Shown in pieces: positions 43,501 to 52,418 of a DNA stretch of 64,000 nt. The notes beneath the pieces are model-generated. The model made no database searches. It was not told the origin of the DNA and was given only the letters and a program-made list of their open reading frames with translations. The stretch covers positions 62,001-126,000 of the forward strand of contig NZ_JABWGO010000007.1 in the NCBI RefSeq assembly GCF_013363995.1. Reading direction: 5' to 3'. The stretch is from Nonomuraea rhodomycinica. Its GTDB lineage: Bacteria; Actinomycetota; Actinomycetes; Streptosporangiales; Streptosporangiaceae. The translations under genes and the position numbers were made by a program. Within the stretch, counting starts at the first letter, position 1; every line of letters starts with the position of its first letter.

Positions 43501-43537
43501 GTGCGGGGTCGCCGCGGTCTGGGGGACGTGCGCGTGA
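40526..43537 (+). CDS. GH38-like (alpha-mannosidase superfamily / DUF5054-like) glycosidase, cytoplasmic
   Basis: A protein of about 1003 residues. The catalytic N-terminal domain has VVHHSHLDIGYTDPQGTVL (~118-137); its HxHxD corresponds to the zinc site of GH38 enzymes (HNHxDxGW). Further matches are WTVESSMPALKWLAARPAEQ and SAMHTDVPGAVVGLIDAL, which could hold the second zinc/nucleophile aspartate. The beta-sandwich C-terminal region (VIENEFYRVTYDVREGYIGS, IFDKVAGRELVNRD) matches GH38 C-terminal domains. There is no signal peptide, so it should act inside the cell on imported oligosaccharide. I prefer TTG 40526 with tagggag ahead; GTG 40517 is possible but would overlap that site. Confidence 0.83.
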   Translation: MTSRLLQRSLGSPDYDGIRQALRNDTSTPVIELRGLEVRVAVLPLFTHDGRQAVRVSSTRPLTHVLVGVDSATGSDVTLLVPEVSAPRAFTLESRDDEGLVGTARITVTPQRKWSVFVVHHSHLDIGYTDPQGTVLRHHLEYLDAAVRLAAETASWPDDAKFRWTVESSMPALKWLAARPAEQVEAFAAAAREGVIEVTALPFQLHTEACSTEELYRQLRFTSELQRRYGFATRSAMHTDVPGAVVGLIDALDAAGVRYLAAAHNWAGRSVPYLHGGDKLTRPFRWRAPSGKELLVWFTDTPHGMAYMEGNTVGLTDSYELADDLLPRYLAALATRGYPYGPGTFGWQGPDAPREPYELDVLHMRVQGAHADNAGPSIVPAAIARTWNERWAWPRLRSAVNSDFFEHVEEHYHDRLAVHEGDWTDWWADGLGSGARPLGYVRRAQSALRAAETLHTLAGADATDRIDAAYDKVALFNEHTWGAANPWEDAEEAGDSGGLQWTRKSSGAYDAQDDAADLLHAAVRRFGAALAREGELPDGTLASFAVFNPATRARTDLVRAFLPRDVVAADVPIALVDARTGETLAHHEEYVHPEDWPTRPIGRHLHAVVPDVPGNGYARIDVVTAERQAAEPVEADPGGVIENEFYRVTYDVREGYIGSIFDKVAGRELVNRDAAAGFGQYVHDSYATAPHFNHLSGHVGAHDRTLLGDRAIGRGATIVKAQRTAVSERLVVELHGKGVDWLRTTIELHRGVPRLDLTYQLAKQGTPAKEAVFLAFPFATGPATAWELTGGVGGRDVPQVPGSAAYMLPIRHWIAFDDPELTVAWATLEAPLVQLGTIHMPYAPFPPTLEQEDGTVYSWALNNIWDTNFPSQQQGETTFRYAVMSQAGADGRRLGALAASGLTEPFAGVLVTGPTGEATRSYASVDHPDVLITSIGQAGAERVVRLQSLAAEPVEVTLTVPGLRSAEVSAGLERGREPAEVTGESVKVRLPACGVAAVWGTCA

Positions 43538-44766
43538 AGATCGTCGACATCAGGGCCACCACGGTCGCCGTCCCGCTGGAGGCGCCGCTGCGGCACAGCA
43601 ACGGCGCCCACTGGGGGCGCTTCGTCCGGACCCTCGTGGAGGTCGAGACCGACGAGGGGTTCGTCGGGCTGGGCGAGATGGGCGGGGGCGGCGAGAGCGC
43701 CGAGGCGGCCTTCCGGGCGCTCCTGCCGTACCTGAAGGGCCACGACCCGTTCCAGCTCGAAGCGCTCCGGTTCAAGATCGCCAACCCGACGGCGTCGCTC
43801 TACAACAACCGCACCCAGCTCCTCGCGGCCATCGAGTTCGCCTGCCTCGACGTGATCGGGCAGCGCCTCGGCGTGCCCGTGTGCGACCTGCTCGGCGGCC
43901 GGGTCCGCGACGAGGTGCCGTTCGCGTCGTACCTGTTCTTCCGGTACGCCGCCGAGGGCCACCCCGAGATCCGCACCCCCGACCAGCTCGTCGGGCACGC
44001 CCGCGACCTGAAGCAGGCGCACGGGTTCACCGTCCACAAGCTCAAGGGCGGCGTGTTCCCGCCGGACCACGAGCTGGAGTGCTACCGGGCGCTCGCGGAG
44101 GCGTTCCCCGGCGACCGGCTGCGCTACGACCCCAACGCGGTGCTGTCGCTGGCCGAGGGGCTGCGCTTCGGCAAGGCCATCGAGCACCTCGACAACGACT
44201 ACCTGGAGGACCCGGTCTGGGGCATGGAGGGCTTGCGGGCCGTGCGCGAGCAGGTCCGGGTGCCGCTGGCGACCAACACCGTCGTCGTCAACTTCGAGCA
44301 GCTCGCCTCCAACGTGCTGCGCCGGGCCGCCGACGTCGTCCTGCTCGACACCACGTTCTGGGGCGGCATCCGGCCGTGCGTGAAGGCGGCGGGGGTGTGC
44401 GAGACGTTCCAGCTCGGCATCGCCGTGCACTCCTCCGGCGAGCTGGGGGTCCAGCTCGCGACCATGCTGCACCTGGGCGCGGTGCTGCCCAACCTGACGT
44501 ACGCGGCCGACGCCCATTACCACCAGCTCCGCGACGACGTCATCGAGGGCGGCCCGCTGTCGTACGAGGGCGGCGCCATCGCGGTGCCCACCGCCCCCGG
44601 CCTCGGCGTGCGGCTGGACAAGGACAAGGTGGCCCGCTACGCCGAGCTCTACCGCGAGCTGGGCGGCTATCCCTACGACCGAGACCCGGGCCGGCCGGGG
44701 TGGTACGCCCGGGTGCCCAACGAGCGCTTCGCCGACCCGTCCGTCTCCGAGGAGGTCCCCCGGTAG
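43534..44766 (+). CDS. Enolase-superfamily sugar-acid dehydratase (glucarate dehydratase-like)
   Basis: A 410-residue protein; GTG 43534 overlaps the glycosidase stop (GTGA). The capping domain is N-terminal. The barrel carries the catalytic set of the glucarate-dehydratase subgroup: KxK in TVHKLKGGVF, metal aspartate in RYDPNAVLS, glutamate in YLEDPVWG, asparagine in LATNTVVVNF, and histidine in IAVHSSGELGVQLA. The reaction is loss of water from a sugar acid to a keto-deoxy acid. The acid substrate cannot be read from sequence. It is the last gene of the plus-strand operon. Confidence 0.9.
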   Translation: MKIVDIRATTVAVPLEAPLRHSNGAHWGRFVRTLVEVETDEGFVGLGEMGGGGESAEAAFRALLPYLKGHDPFQLEALRFKIANPTASLYNNRTQLLAAIEFACLDVIGQRLGVPVCDLLGGRVRDEVPFASYLFFRYAAEGHPEIRTPDQLVGHARDLKQAHGFTVHKLKGGVFPPDHELECYRALAEAFPGDRLRYDPNAVLSLAEGLRFGKAIEHLDNDYLEDPVWGMEGLRAVREQVRVPLATNTVVVNFEQLASNVLRRAADVVLLDTTFWGGIRPCVKAAGVCETFQLGIAVHSSGELGVQLATMLHLGAVLPNLTYAADAHYHQLRDDVIEGGPLSYEGGAIAVPTAPGLGVRLDKDKVARYAELYRELGGYPYDRDPGRPGWYARVPNERFADPSVSEEVPR

Positions 44767-44877
44767 CCACCGGCCCCACCGCTGCCTCTTACCCGACTCG
44801 GCATGTCATAGCGGCTCGTATGCGAAACGACACGCTAGGTTACCGATCAAGGACGGTTCCTCGTCGGGGAGGCAGCA

Positions 44878-45309
44878 GTGAGGACGATCATCCGCCTGGC
44901 CGGCGCCTGCGCCGCGGCCGCGTCGCTCAGCCTCGCCCTGCCGGCGGCGTCCGCGCTGGCCGGGCCGGACGCCGGCTGCGAGCGGGGCGCGGTGTGCCTG
45001 TACGCGTACTACGGCTACAACTACAGCGGGGCCTACCCGCGCGACCTGTGGCGCGACTTCACCGAGAGCGACGCCTACCTCGGCGACGACCTGTGGCTCC
45101 AGGGCGACACGGCGATCGAGTCGTCCCGGACCGTGAACAACGACGCCAGCTCGGTCAAGAACCGCAGCGGCTGCGAGGCCGTCCTCTGGCAGAACCCCCT
45201 CTTCACCGGCGCACACAGCACGTTCGCGGCCGGTCGCGCCGACCCGTTCCTCGCCAGCAGCACGGTCGGCAACAACACCGCGAGCTCCCTCAGCATCTGG
45301 TGCGCCTGA
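44878..45309 (+). CDS. Secreted peptidase inhibitor family I36-like protein
   Basis: A 143-residue protein from GTG 44878 with gggaggc ahead. The signal peptide is cleaved near ALAG (residues ~26-29). The mature part has the crystallin-like I36 pattern: GAVCLYAYYGYNYSGAYPRD and SVKNRSGCEAVLWQNPLFTG, then NNTASSLSIWC. Four cysteines can form two disulphides. Relatives in Streptomyces (SMI type) inhibit metalloproteinases; others have no known activity. It lies between the two glycan operons but has its own upstream region. Confidence 0.83.
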   Translation: MRTIIRLAGACAAAASLSLALPAASALAGPDAGCERGAVCLYAYYGYNYSGAYPRDLWRDFTESDAYLGDDLWLQGDTAIESSRTVNNDASSVKNRSGCEAVLWQNPLFTGAHSTFAAGRADPFLASSTVGNNTASSLSIWCA

Positions 45310-46310
45310 CCCGATGCGGCGGGGCCGGTTTCCGGATCGGGCCTCCGGAGACCGGCCGCCGCGGACCCGCGCGCGGCCCGGCCGTCCTCGGCGCGCTGCT
45401 GACCAGCGCTTGCGCCGCCGTGACCTGCGCCGCCGCGGCCTGCGCTCCGGCGGCCCCGCCCGCCCTGCCACTGCCGCCTTCCGCGCCGCTGCGGCCCTCC
45501 GCACCACTGCCGCCCTCCGCGCCGCTGCGGCCCTCTGCGTCGCTGCCGCCCGGAGCGCTGCCGCCGGCCCGTGTCGCAGATCTCGTGCTGCCCTTCGACG
45601 CCTACCGCCCCACCCCGGGCCAGCGCGCGCTGATGGCCCGGGCCCGCGCCGCGCTGCTCGCGCGCTGCATGCACCGCCGCGGCCACGCCGTCTCGCCGCC
45701 CCGCCCGGACGCCGCCGCCTACGCCGCCGGCGACCCCGGCAACAGCCGCCGCTACGGCGTCGCGGATCCGGCCCGGGCCCGCCGCCACGGCTACCACCTG
45801 CCCCCGTCCGCACCGTCGGACCAGAGCTGGGACGCCGCCCTCGGCCGCTCCGCCCGCCGCGACCTCGACGGCACGCCCGGCCGTCCGGGCTGCGACGAGC
45901 GGGCCACGACCGTGCTGTCCCGCCGTACCGCTCCTGGAGCCGACTGGCAGTGGCTGGCGCTCCAGGACGGGCGGACGGTCGAGCGGACCGCCCGGCACCC
46001 CGCCGTCGTCGCGGCCGTCGCCCGCTGGAAGACCTGCATGGAACGCGCCGGGCACCCGTACCCGTCGCCGGAGGCGGCCATCGCCGACCCCCGCTGGGAC
46101 CTGCGCTCGGCCGCCGTCACGGCCCGCGAGAAGCGGACCGCGACGGCCGACACGGCCTGCAAGTGGTCCTCGGGCCTGGTGCCCGCCTGGTTCGCCGCCG
46201 ACGCCGCGGCGCAGCGGGCCGTCATCGCCGCAGAGCCGGACCGCTTCGCGAGCCTGCGCGACGACCTGCGCGCCCGCCTCGACCGGGCCGCCGAGGTCTT
46301 AGAACGCTGA
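45300..46310 (+). CDS. Secreted protein of unknown function with Pro/Ala repeat
   Basis: A 336-residue protein; GTG 45300 overlaps the end of the I36 gene. A hydrophobic segment (AVLGALLTSACAAVTCAAAACAP) near residues 27-50 is probably a signal, with possible lipidated cysteine. Next is a proline linker (PSAPLRPSAPLPPSAPLRPS) coded by a 39-base repeat. The rest is a helical domain with ALLARCMHRRGH, WKTCMERAGHPYPSPEAAIA and ADTACKWSSGLVPAWF. This C-x-x-x-G-H pattern with periodic cysteines recurs in secreted actinobacterial proteins of unknown role. Confidence 0.68.
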   Translation: MRLTRCGGAGFRIGPPETGRRGPARGPAVLGALLTSACAAVTCAAAACAPAAPPALPLPPSAPLRPSAPLPPSAPLRPSASLPPGALPPARVADLVLPFDAYRPTPGQRALMARARAALLARCMHRRGHAVSPPRPDAAAYAAGDPGNSRRYGVADPARARRHGYHLPPSAPSDQSWDAALGRSARRDLDGTPGRPGCDERATTVLSRRTAPGADWQWLALQDGRTVERTARHPAVVAAVARWKTCMERAGHPYPSPEAAIADPRWDLRSAAVTAREKRTATADTACKWSSGLVPAWFAADAAAQRAVIAAEPDRFASLRDDLRARLDRAAEVLER

Positions 46311-46342
46311 CGCCCGCGCGCTGGGGCGGCGGCGCGCGGGCG
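46311..46342. terminator. Bidirectional terminator between converging genes
   Basis: A perfect 11-base stem, CGCCCGCGCGC (46311-46321) / GCGCGCGGGCG (46332-46342), separates the end of the secreted protein gene (+) from the SDR gene (-). Confidence 0.7.
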
Positions 46343-46345
46343 TGG

Positions 46346-47116
46346 TCAGTCGGGTAGGGCGGCCGGGTTCCGCGCCAGCAGGCCGCCGTCGACGCGGTGC
46401 TCCGCGCCGGTGATGAACGACGAACGGGGGCCCGCGAGGAAGGCCACCAGCTCGGCCACCTCCTCGGGCCGCGCCACCCGGCCCAGCGGATGGGCGCGGC
46501 CCCACTGGGCCACCTGCTCCTCCTGCGACAGCGGCCCGCGCCACAGGTCGGCCGCCCAGCGCAGCATGGGCGTGTCGACCGAGCCGGGGCACACCACGTT
46601 GACCCGGATGCCGTCGGCGGCGTGGTCCAGCGCCATCGCCCGGGTCAGGCCGTTCAGGGCGGCCTTGCTGGCGGTGTAGGCGGCCACCTGCGCCTGCGAG
46701 GCGAACGCCTGCACCGACGACATCACCACGATCGAGCCGCCGCCGCGCGCCCGCAGCCGGGGCACGGCCGCCTTGCAGGTGAGGTAGACGCCCTTGAGGT
46801 TGACGTCCATGACCTCGTCCCAGACGTCCTCGGGGGTGTCCTCGACCGTGCCGTACCGCTGCACGCCCGCGCACGTCACCACGATGTCCAGCCCGCCGTA
46901 CTTCGCGACCGCGAGGTCCACCAGGTCGCGCATGTCGCCGGCGCGCCGCACGTCGGCGACGACGCCCGTGACGTGCTCGCTGTCGAGCGCCGCGTCCTCG
47001 TCGGCGCCGCAGAACACCACGGACGCGCCGCCGTCGGCCAGCCGGTCCACCACCGCGCGGCCGATGCCCATCGACCCGCCGGTGACCAGCGCCACCTTCC
47101 CGCCGAATTCCGTCAT
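46346..47116 (-). CDS. Short-chain dehydrogenase/reductase
   Basis: A 256-residue classical SDR from ATG 47116. It has VALVTGGSMGIGRAVVDRLA (coenzyme site), TCAGVQRYG (N-A-G motif variant), MSSVQAFASQAQVAAYTASK (catalytic S and YxxxK) and NVVCPGSVDTPML. It lies last in the DUF4185 operon and overlaps the epimerase-like gene by 4 bases. A role as sugar or sugar-acid dehydrogenase in the glycan pathway is inferred from context. Confidence 0.9.
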   Translation of the reverse strand: MTEFGGKVALVTGGSMGIGRAVVDRLADGGASVVFCGADEDAALDSEHVTGVVADVRRAGDMRDLVDLAVAKYGGLDIVVTCAGVQRYGTVEDTPEDVWDEVMDVNLKGVYLTCKAAVPRLRARGGGSIVVMSSVQAFASQAQVAAYTASKAALNGLTRAMALDHAADGIRVNVVCPGSVDTPMLRWAADLWRGPLSQEEQVAQWGRAHPLGRVARPEEVAELVAFLAGPRSSFITGAEHRVDGGLLARNPAALPD

Positions 47117-48123
47117 GCGAGAACCTCCGCCCGCATCGTCAGCGTCCTCGTCCCGCGCGGTCCCAGGGTGAGCGCGGTCCCGTTGGCCACGGCCGCCGCC
47201 AGCCCGTCGGTCGGCATGCCGGCGAACGGCTCCAGCCCCACCGTGTACAGGCGGCCCCACCAGGGGTAGTCCTCCCAGGCGCCGAGCTCCTGCCACATCC
47301 ACAGGTACGGCAGCACCCGGGCGTCCCACTCGACGCGCATGCCCACCTCGCCGGTGATCTCGTACCAGCCCTCGCTGAACCCCGTCAGGTAGACGACGTC
47401 GCCGGGCGTCCCGGGCTCCGGCACCACGCTCAGGTCCGTCTCGCCGCCGCCGTCGGCCGGCACGACCGGCCAGCTCCACGGCCCGCCGGCCCGCACGCGG
47501 CGGCCACGCGGGTTCACGGCGGTCTCGTGCGGGATCACGGTGACGCCCTCCGGCAGCCGGATCCGCGCTCCCGGCCGCAGGAACGGCCGGCCGAACACGA
47601 TGTGCTGGCCCCACATCGCGTGCAGCTCCAGGTCGGACTCGTTGCTCACGCTGCTCTCGACCTCCAGCGCGGCCGTGCCCGCCCGCAGCCGGAAGGTCTT
47701 GTCCACCCGGTACGGCAGGCGCCGGGTCCGCACGCTCAGCCGTACCGCGACCTCCTCCTCGGAGTCGGCCGTGACCTCGCAGTCCCAGGGCAGCCCGGCG
47801 ACCTCGCCGTGCTGGGCCAGCCGCGCCCCCCGGTACTCGCTGGGGGCGCCGCCGCTGGGGAAGATCTCCTGCCAGCCGCCCTCGTAGTGGTCGACGAACT
47901 GGGCGACGTCGTCGGCGGCACCCTGGAGATGGTGGGCCGGGTCGCGCAGGCCCTGCGGCGAGAGCCAGACGAAGTCGGTGTCGGTGGGCTTGTGCAGGAA
48001 CTCCACCACGTCACCGCCCTTGCCGGGCACCACGGTCACGCGCAGCCGCTCGTTCTCCAGCACGACCGCCCGCAGCCCGTCGATGGTGACGGACCGCAGG
48101 CGCGCCGCCCAGTTGCGCCTCAC
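47113..48123 (-). CDS. Aldose 1-epimerase-like / galactose-mutarotase-fold protein
   Basis: A 336-residue protein from GTG 48123. It overlaps the DUF4185 stop (GTGA) and the SDR start (ATGA), so all three are translationally coupled. The mutarotase-like beta fold is suggested by LENERLRVTVVPGKGGDVVE, WQEIFPSGGAPSEYRGARLA, LELHAMWGQHIVFG, and LEPFAGMPTDGL at the end. A histidine in MWGQHI fits the family's second catalytic histidine. It may speed anomer interconversion of the released sugar. It has no signal peptide and is cytoplasmic. Confidence 0.78.
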   Translation of the reverse strand: MRRNWAARLRSVTIDGLRAVVLENERLRVTVVPGKGGDVVEFLHKPTDTDFVWLSPQGLRDPAHHLQGAADDVAQFVDHYEGGWQEIFPSGGAPSEYRGARLAQHGEVAGLPWDCEVTADSEEEVAVRLSVRTRRLPYRVDKTFRLRAGTAALEVESSVSNESDLELHAMWGQHIVFGRPFLRPGARIRLPEGVTVIPHETAVNPRGRRVRAGGPWSWPVVPADGGGETDLSVVPEPGTPGDVVYLTGFSEGWYEITGEVGMRVEWDARVLPYLWMWQELGAWEDYPWWGRLYTVGLEPFAGMPTDGLAAAVANGTALTLGPRGTRTLTMRAEVLA

Positions 48124-49292
48124 CCGAAGCTCACGTCGATGAAGCGGGGCCGGTAGATGGTGGAGTCCCGGTAGTGGTCGGTGTTCACGAAGCTGTTGAC
48201 GTTGTAGGACACGACCAGTCCCTTACCCGACACCTCGGGGTGCGCGTGGGCGTTGTAGGTGAAGATGTTCCCGTTCGTCTCGGGCGTCGTGTAGACGTGC
48301 TGCTTGCCGGTGAACGGCCCGAACGGCGAGCACGAGGAGTAGGCCACGATGTCGGCGCTCAGCACCTCGGTCGTGTCGTGCGTGATGAGCACGTAGCCGT
48401 CACCGACCTTGGTGACGCTGTACTCGTTGGCCACGCCGCTCATGATCCGGGCCGAGTCGGCCTCGTCCGGGGACCACGTGCCGTCGCCCTTCAGGTACTC
48501 CCAGCCGCCGAGCAGGCTCTGCCCCTTGACCCGGGCGATGTGCATGTACTTCGGCGAGCCGAGGTCCTCCACGCCGTAGACGTAGGTGTAGCCGCCGTCC
48601 TTGAGCGTGGCCGAGGCCCACGAGACGCCGTGCCCGGAGGGCAGGTCGTGGACGCTGATCGGGCGGTCCAGGCGGCCGGGGGCGAACCTGGCCACCACGT
48701 TGCGGTGCCAGCGCCAGTCCCACGCGCCGGTGCCGTAGCGCTCGTACTCCTGGTAGGTCACCTCGACCAGGCCGCCGGCGAGGGTGGCGTCACCGGCCCA
48801 GTACCAGTGGTTCTTGTCGCGCGGCGGCATCACGGCGGCCGGCTTGTCGGGGGTGCCGCCGTGGATCGTGGCCAGCCGGCCGGCGCGCTCGACGGCGAAG
48901 GTGTTGTTGAGGAAGACGGTGGTGCCGCCCTCCTCGACCACCGGCGGCCGGGAGCCGTCGGGGTTGATCCGGCCGAGGAACGTGTCGGAGAAGATCCACA
49001 GCTCGCGCCCGTCGGGCATGCGCAGCGAGTAGGTGCCGTCCGCGCCGGTCCAGTCGTCGAGGCGGCTGTTGTCGTTGCCGTACGCGGTGAACAGGCTGGT
49101 CAGCCGGGCGTCGGTCGAGGCGCCCTTGACCGTCGGCGCGCACGCGGACGAGCTCGTGAGCGTCGTGGCGGACCGGTCGGCGGAGACGCTCGGCACCGGT
49201 TTCGGGGGTGCGGCGACGGCCTGGGAAGGCAGTGCGGTGAGGCCGAGGAGCGTGGCGGCCAGGGGGATGAGGGCAGCACGGAATCGCGTCAT
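48120..49292 (-). CDS. Secreted DUF4185 protein (possible endo-D-arabinanase, GH183-like)
   Basis: A 390-residue protein from ATG 49292. The signal peptide is IPLAATLLGLTALPSQAVAA. The mature part shows beta-propeller blades typical of DUF4185: WTGADGTYSLRMPDGRELWI-FSDTFLG, NNTFAVERAG, PRDKNHWYWAGDATLAGG, ANEYSVTKVGDGYVLITHD. To my knowledge some DUF4185 proteins of mycobacteria and other actinobacteria are endo-D-arabinanases (CAZy GH183). Sequence alone does not prove that this one is. It heads a minus-strand operon, and the GntR-type palindrome lies 34 bases upstream of its start. Confidence 0.85.
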   Translation of the reverse strand: MTRFRAALIPLAATLLGLTALPSQAVAAPPKPVPSVSADRSATTLTSSSACAPTVKGASTDARLTSLFTAYGNDNSRLDDWTGADGTYSLRMPDGRELWIFSDTFLGRINPDGSRPPVVEEGGTTVFLNNTFAVERAGRLATIHGGTPDKPAAVMPPRDKNHWYWAGDATLAGGLVEVTYQEYERYGTGAWDWRWHRNVVARFAPGRLDRPISVHDLPSGHGVSWASATLKDGGYTYVYGVEDLGSPKYMHIARVKGQSLLGGWEYLKGDGTWSPDEADSARIMSGVANEYSVTKVGDGYVLITHDTTEVLSADIVAYSSCSPFGPFTGKQHVYTTPETNGNIFTYNAHAHPEVSGKGLVVSYNVNSFVNTDHYRDSTIYRPRFIDVSFG

Positions 49293-49325
49293 GGCACGTC
49301 CTTAGGGGGGCGATTCCTACAGTTC

Positions 49326-49342
49326 TAGTCATTAGATCACTT
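49326..49342. promoter_or_regulatory. Second copy of the GntR-type palindrome
   Basis: TAGTCATTAGATCACTT matches 15 of 17 bases of the perfect palindrome at 36884-36900, including the full right arm TTAGATCACTT. It lies upstream of the DUF4185 operon and also close to the start region of the plus-strand membrane protein at 49434. Confidence 0.7.
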
Positions 49343-49433
49343 GCTGTCCACCCTTACGGTGAAGATCGGCTACTGTCGCCTCCTCGAGCTCCACCGCGCC
49401 GCGAGCCCCCTTCAGCCGAGCCGGAGTCCGCCG

Positions 49434-50231
49434 ATGCCCCCAGCCATCGCCCGCCTGTCCCGCCTTGGCGCCGTCTGCCTGTCCGGCGCGCCCGTCGTGC
49501 TCGCCGCGACGCCCTGGGGGACGTACGGCTGGTCCTCCTACGGGCCGCTGGTGCGGGGCCCGGTCAGTCTGGTGGCGACGGAAGTGCTGGCCTGGGCGGA
49601 CCCGCTGCTCCCCGTGGCGCTGGCCCTGCTGGTGCTGTGGGCGCCCACGCGGACCCGCCTCCTCGGGCTGCCGATCACCCTGCTCGTCATCGCGGCCGAC
49701 GTGGTGATCCCGCTCCGCTACCCGTGGGTCCCGGCGTTGCCGCGTCAGGAGGCCGCCCTCGCGGCCCTGGTAGCGGCGGCGCTCCTGCTCGCGCTCACCC
49801 GCCCCGTTCCAGGAACGGCGGGTCGGAGGGCGGCGGCCGGTTGGACGGCCGCGCTGCTCCTCTCGCTGTGGCCGGCGCTCCGCCTGCGCCTCGGGCTCGT
49901 GAACCGCCTGGCCGGGTGCGGTGACTACGTCGACGCGGTCCTGGCCGACGACGGGCTGATCACCTTCAGACTGACGGCCGCGGTGGCGTTCCACGCCGTC
50001 GTGATCGTGCTGGTGGCCGCCGCGGTCGCGGTCGCGGGCCTCGGGCCGCGCGGCGCCCGTGTCGTCGCCCTCGTCACCGCGGCTGGGGTGTCGCTGCTGG
50101 CCCTGCCGGTTCACGGCTACCCGTTCGAGACGATCTGCCTCACGGACCTGGCGCGCTGGCCGTACCTGATGGCTGCCATGTGTGTCCTGGTCGCCGGCCT
50201 CGGCACACCGGTGCGGCGACTCCGCCCGTGA
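49434..50231 (+). CDS. Polytopic membrane protein of unknown function
   Basis: A 265-residue protein from ATG 49434, preceded by ggag. At least six hydrophobic segments are visible, including LGAVCLSGAPVVLAATPWG, LLPVALALLVLW, LLGLPITLLVIAADVVI, FHAVVIVLVAAAVAVAGL and VVALVTAAGVSLLALPV. I see no motif that names a family. It is divergent from the DUF4185 gene and may share the operator region with it, so it could belong to the same regulon. Confidence 0.7.
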   Translation: MPPAIARLSRLGAVCLSGAPVVLAATPWGTYGWSSYGPLVRGPVSLVATEVLAWADPLLPVALALLVLWAPTRTRLLGLPITLLVIAADVVIPLRYPWVPALPRQEAALAALVAAALLLALTRPVPGTAGRRAAAGWTAALLLSLWPALRLRLGLVNRLAGCGDYVDAVLADDGLITFRLTAAVAFHAVVIVLVAAAVAVAGLGPRGARVVALVTAAGVSLLALPVHGYPFETICLTDLARWPYLMAAMCVLVAGLGTPVRRLRP

Positions 50232-50743
50232 CCGGGGCGGCGCTGGGGGCGCCGCCGTTCGGCGTCCATCCCGCCTTCAGGTGAACAACCGGTCCAGGTG
50301 GGCGGGCAGCAGAGCCACGGCCTCCGAACCGTCGTACTGCCCGGCCAGGACACTCGACTGGAGCCCCGTCCCGCCTGGGGCTTCGCCTGCGGGCTCGGCC
50401 TGCACGCCCCGCCGTGGATCAGGCGGTCCCCGGCCCGGCTCATCCACACCGACTCGATCAACCGGCCCAGCAAGCCGCTCATGGTCGCCAGGCGCTTTCC
50501 TGTACGAGCAGGCGCTCCCGCCGATGGTGCCGCTGACGGACGAGGCGCCGGCCGCCGTCACCGTGCCCGTCCTGGTGCCCGGCGGCGGGCACTCGGTGGC
50601 GTTCGACGTGCCCGACCTCGTGAACGCGCGCATCCTGGAGCACGCGGGCCGCGTGGCTGGTGAACTCGGCCTGAAAACGGAATGACCCGGTCGCCCGCGC
50701 CCGGATACCCTGCGCGGGGCGAATCGGGAAAGGGACACGGGTC
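50232..50743. other. Stretch with two probable gene remnants, no intact gene
   Basis: On the minus strand a frame ending at TGA 50277-50279 encodes QSSVLAGQYDGSEAVALLPA and HLDRLFT; on the plus strand a frame ending at 50683-50685 encodes VPVLVPGGGHSVAFDVPDLV and NARILEHAGRVAGELGLKTE. Both look like protein ends but have no proper start, and neither family is recognised. They may be what remains of two converging or nested genes. Confidence 0.35.
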
Positions 50744-52354
<1,611 letters not shown>

Positions 52355-52359
52355 AGATT

Positions 52360-52396
52360 GGGTACGGCAGGCGCGTGTCCTCTGCCAGCCGTACCC
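52360..52396 (+). terminator. Hairpin after the ABC-F gene
   Basis: GGGTACGGC (52360-52368) and GCCGTACCC (52388-52396) form a perfect 9-base stem beginning 5 bases after the stop codon. The loop is 19 bases and can pair further (GGCAGG with CCTCTGCC in part). Confidence 0.55.
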
Positions 52397-52418
52397 ATGA
52401 AGCGGCTATCACGGCAAA

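Noticed and set aside
49332..50114. Minus-strand open frame rich in Q, H and R opposite the membrane protein at 49434
   Set aside because: The plus frame has proper membrane helices and a ribosome site; the minus frame is low-complexity shadow.
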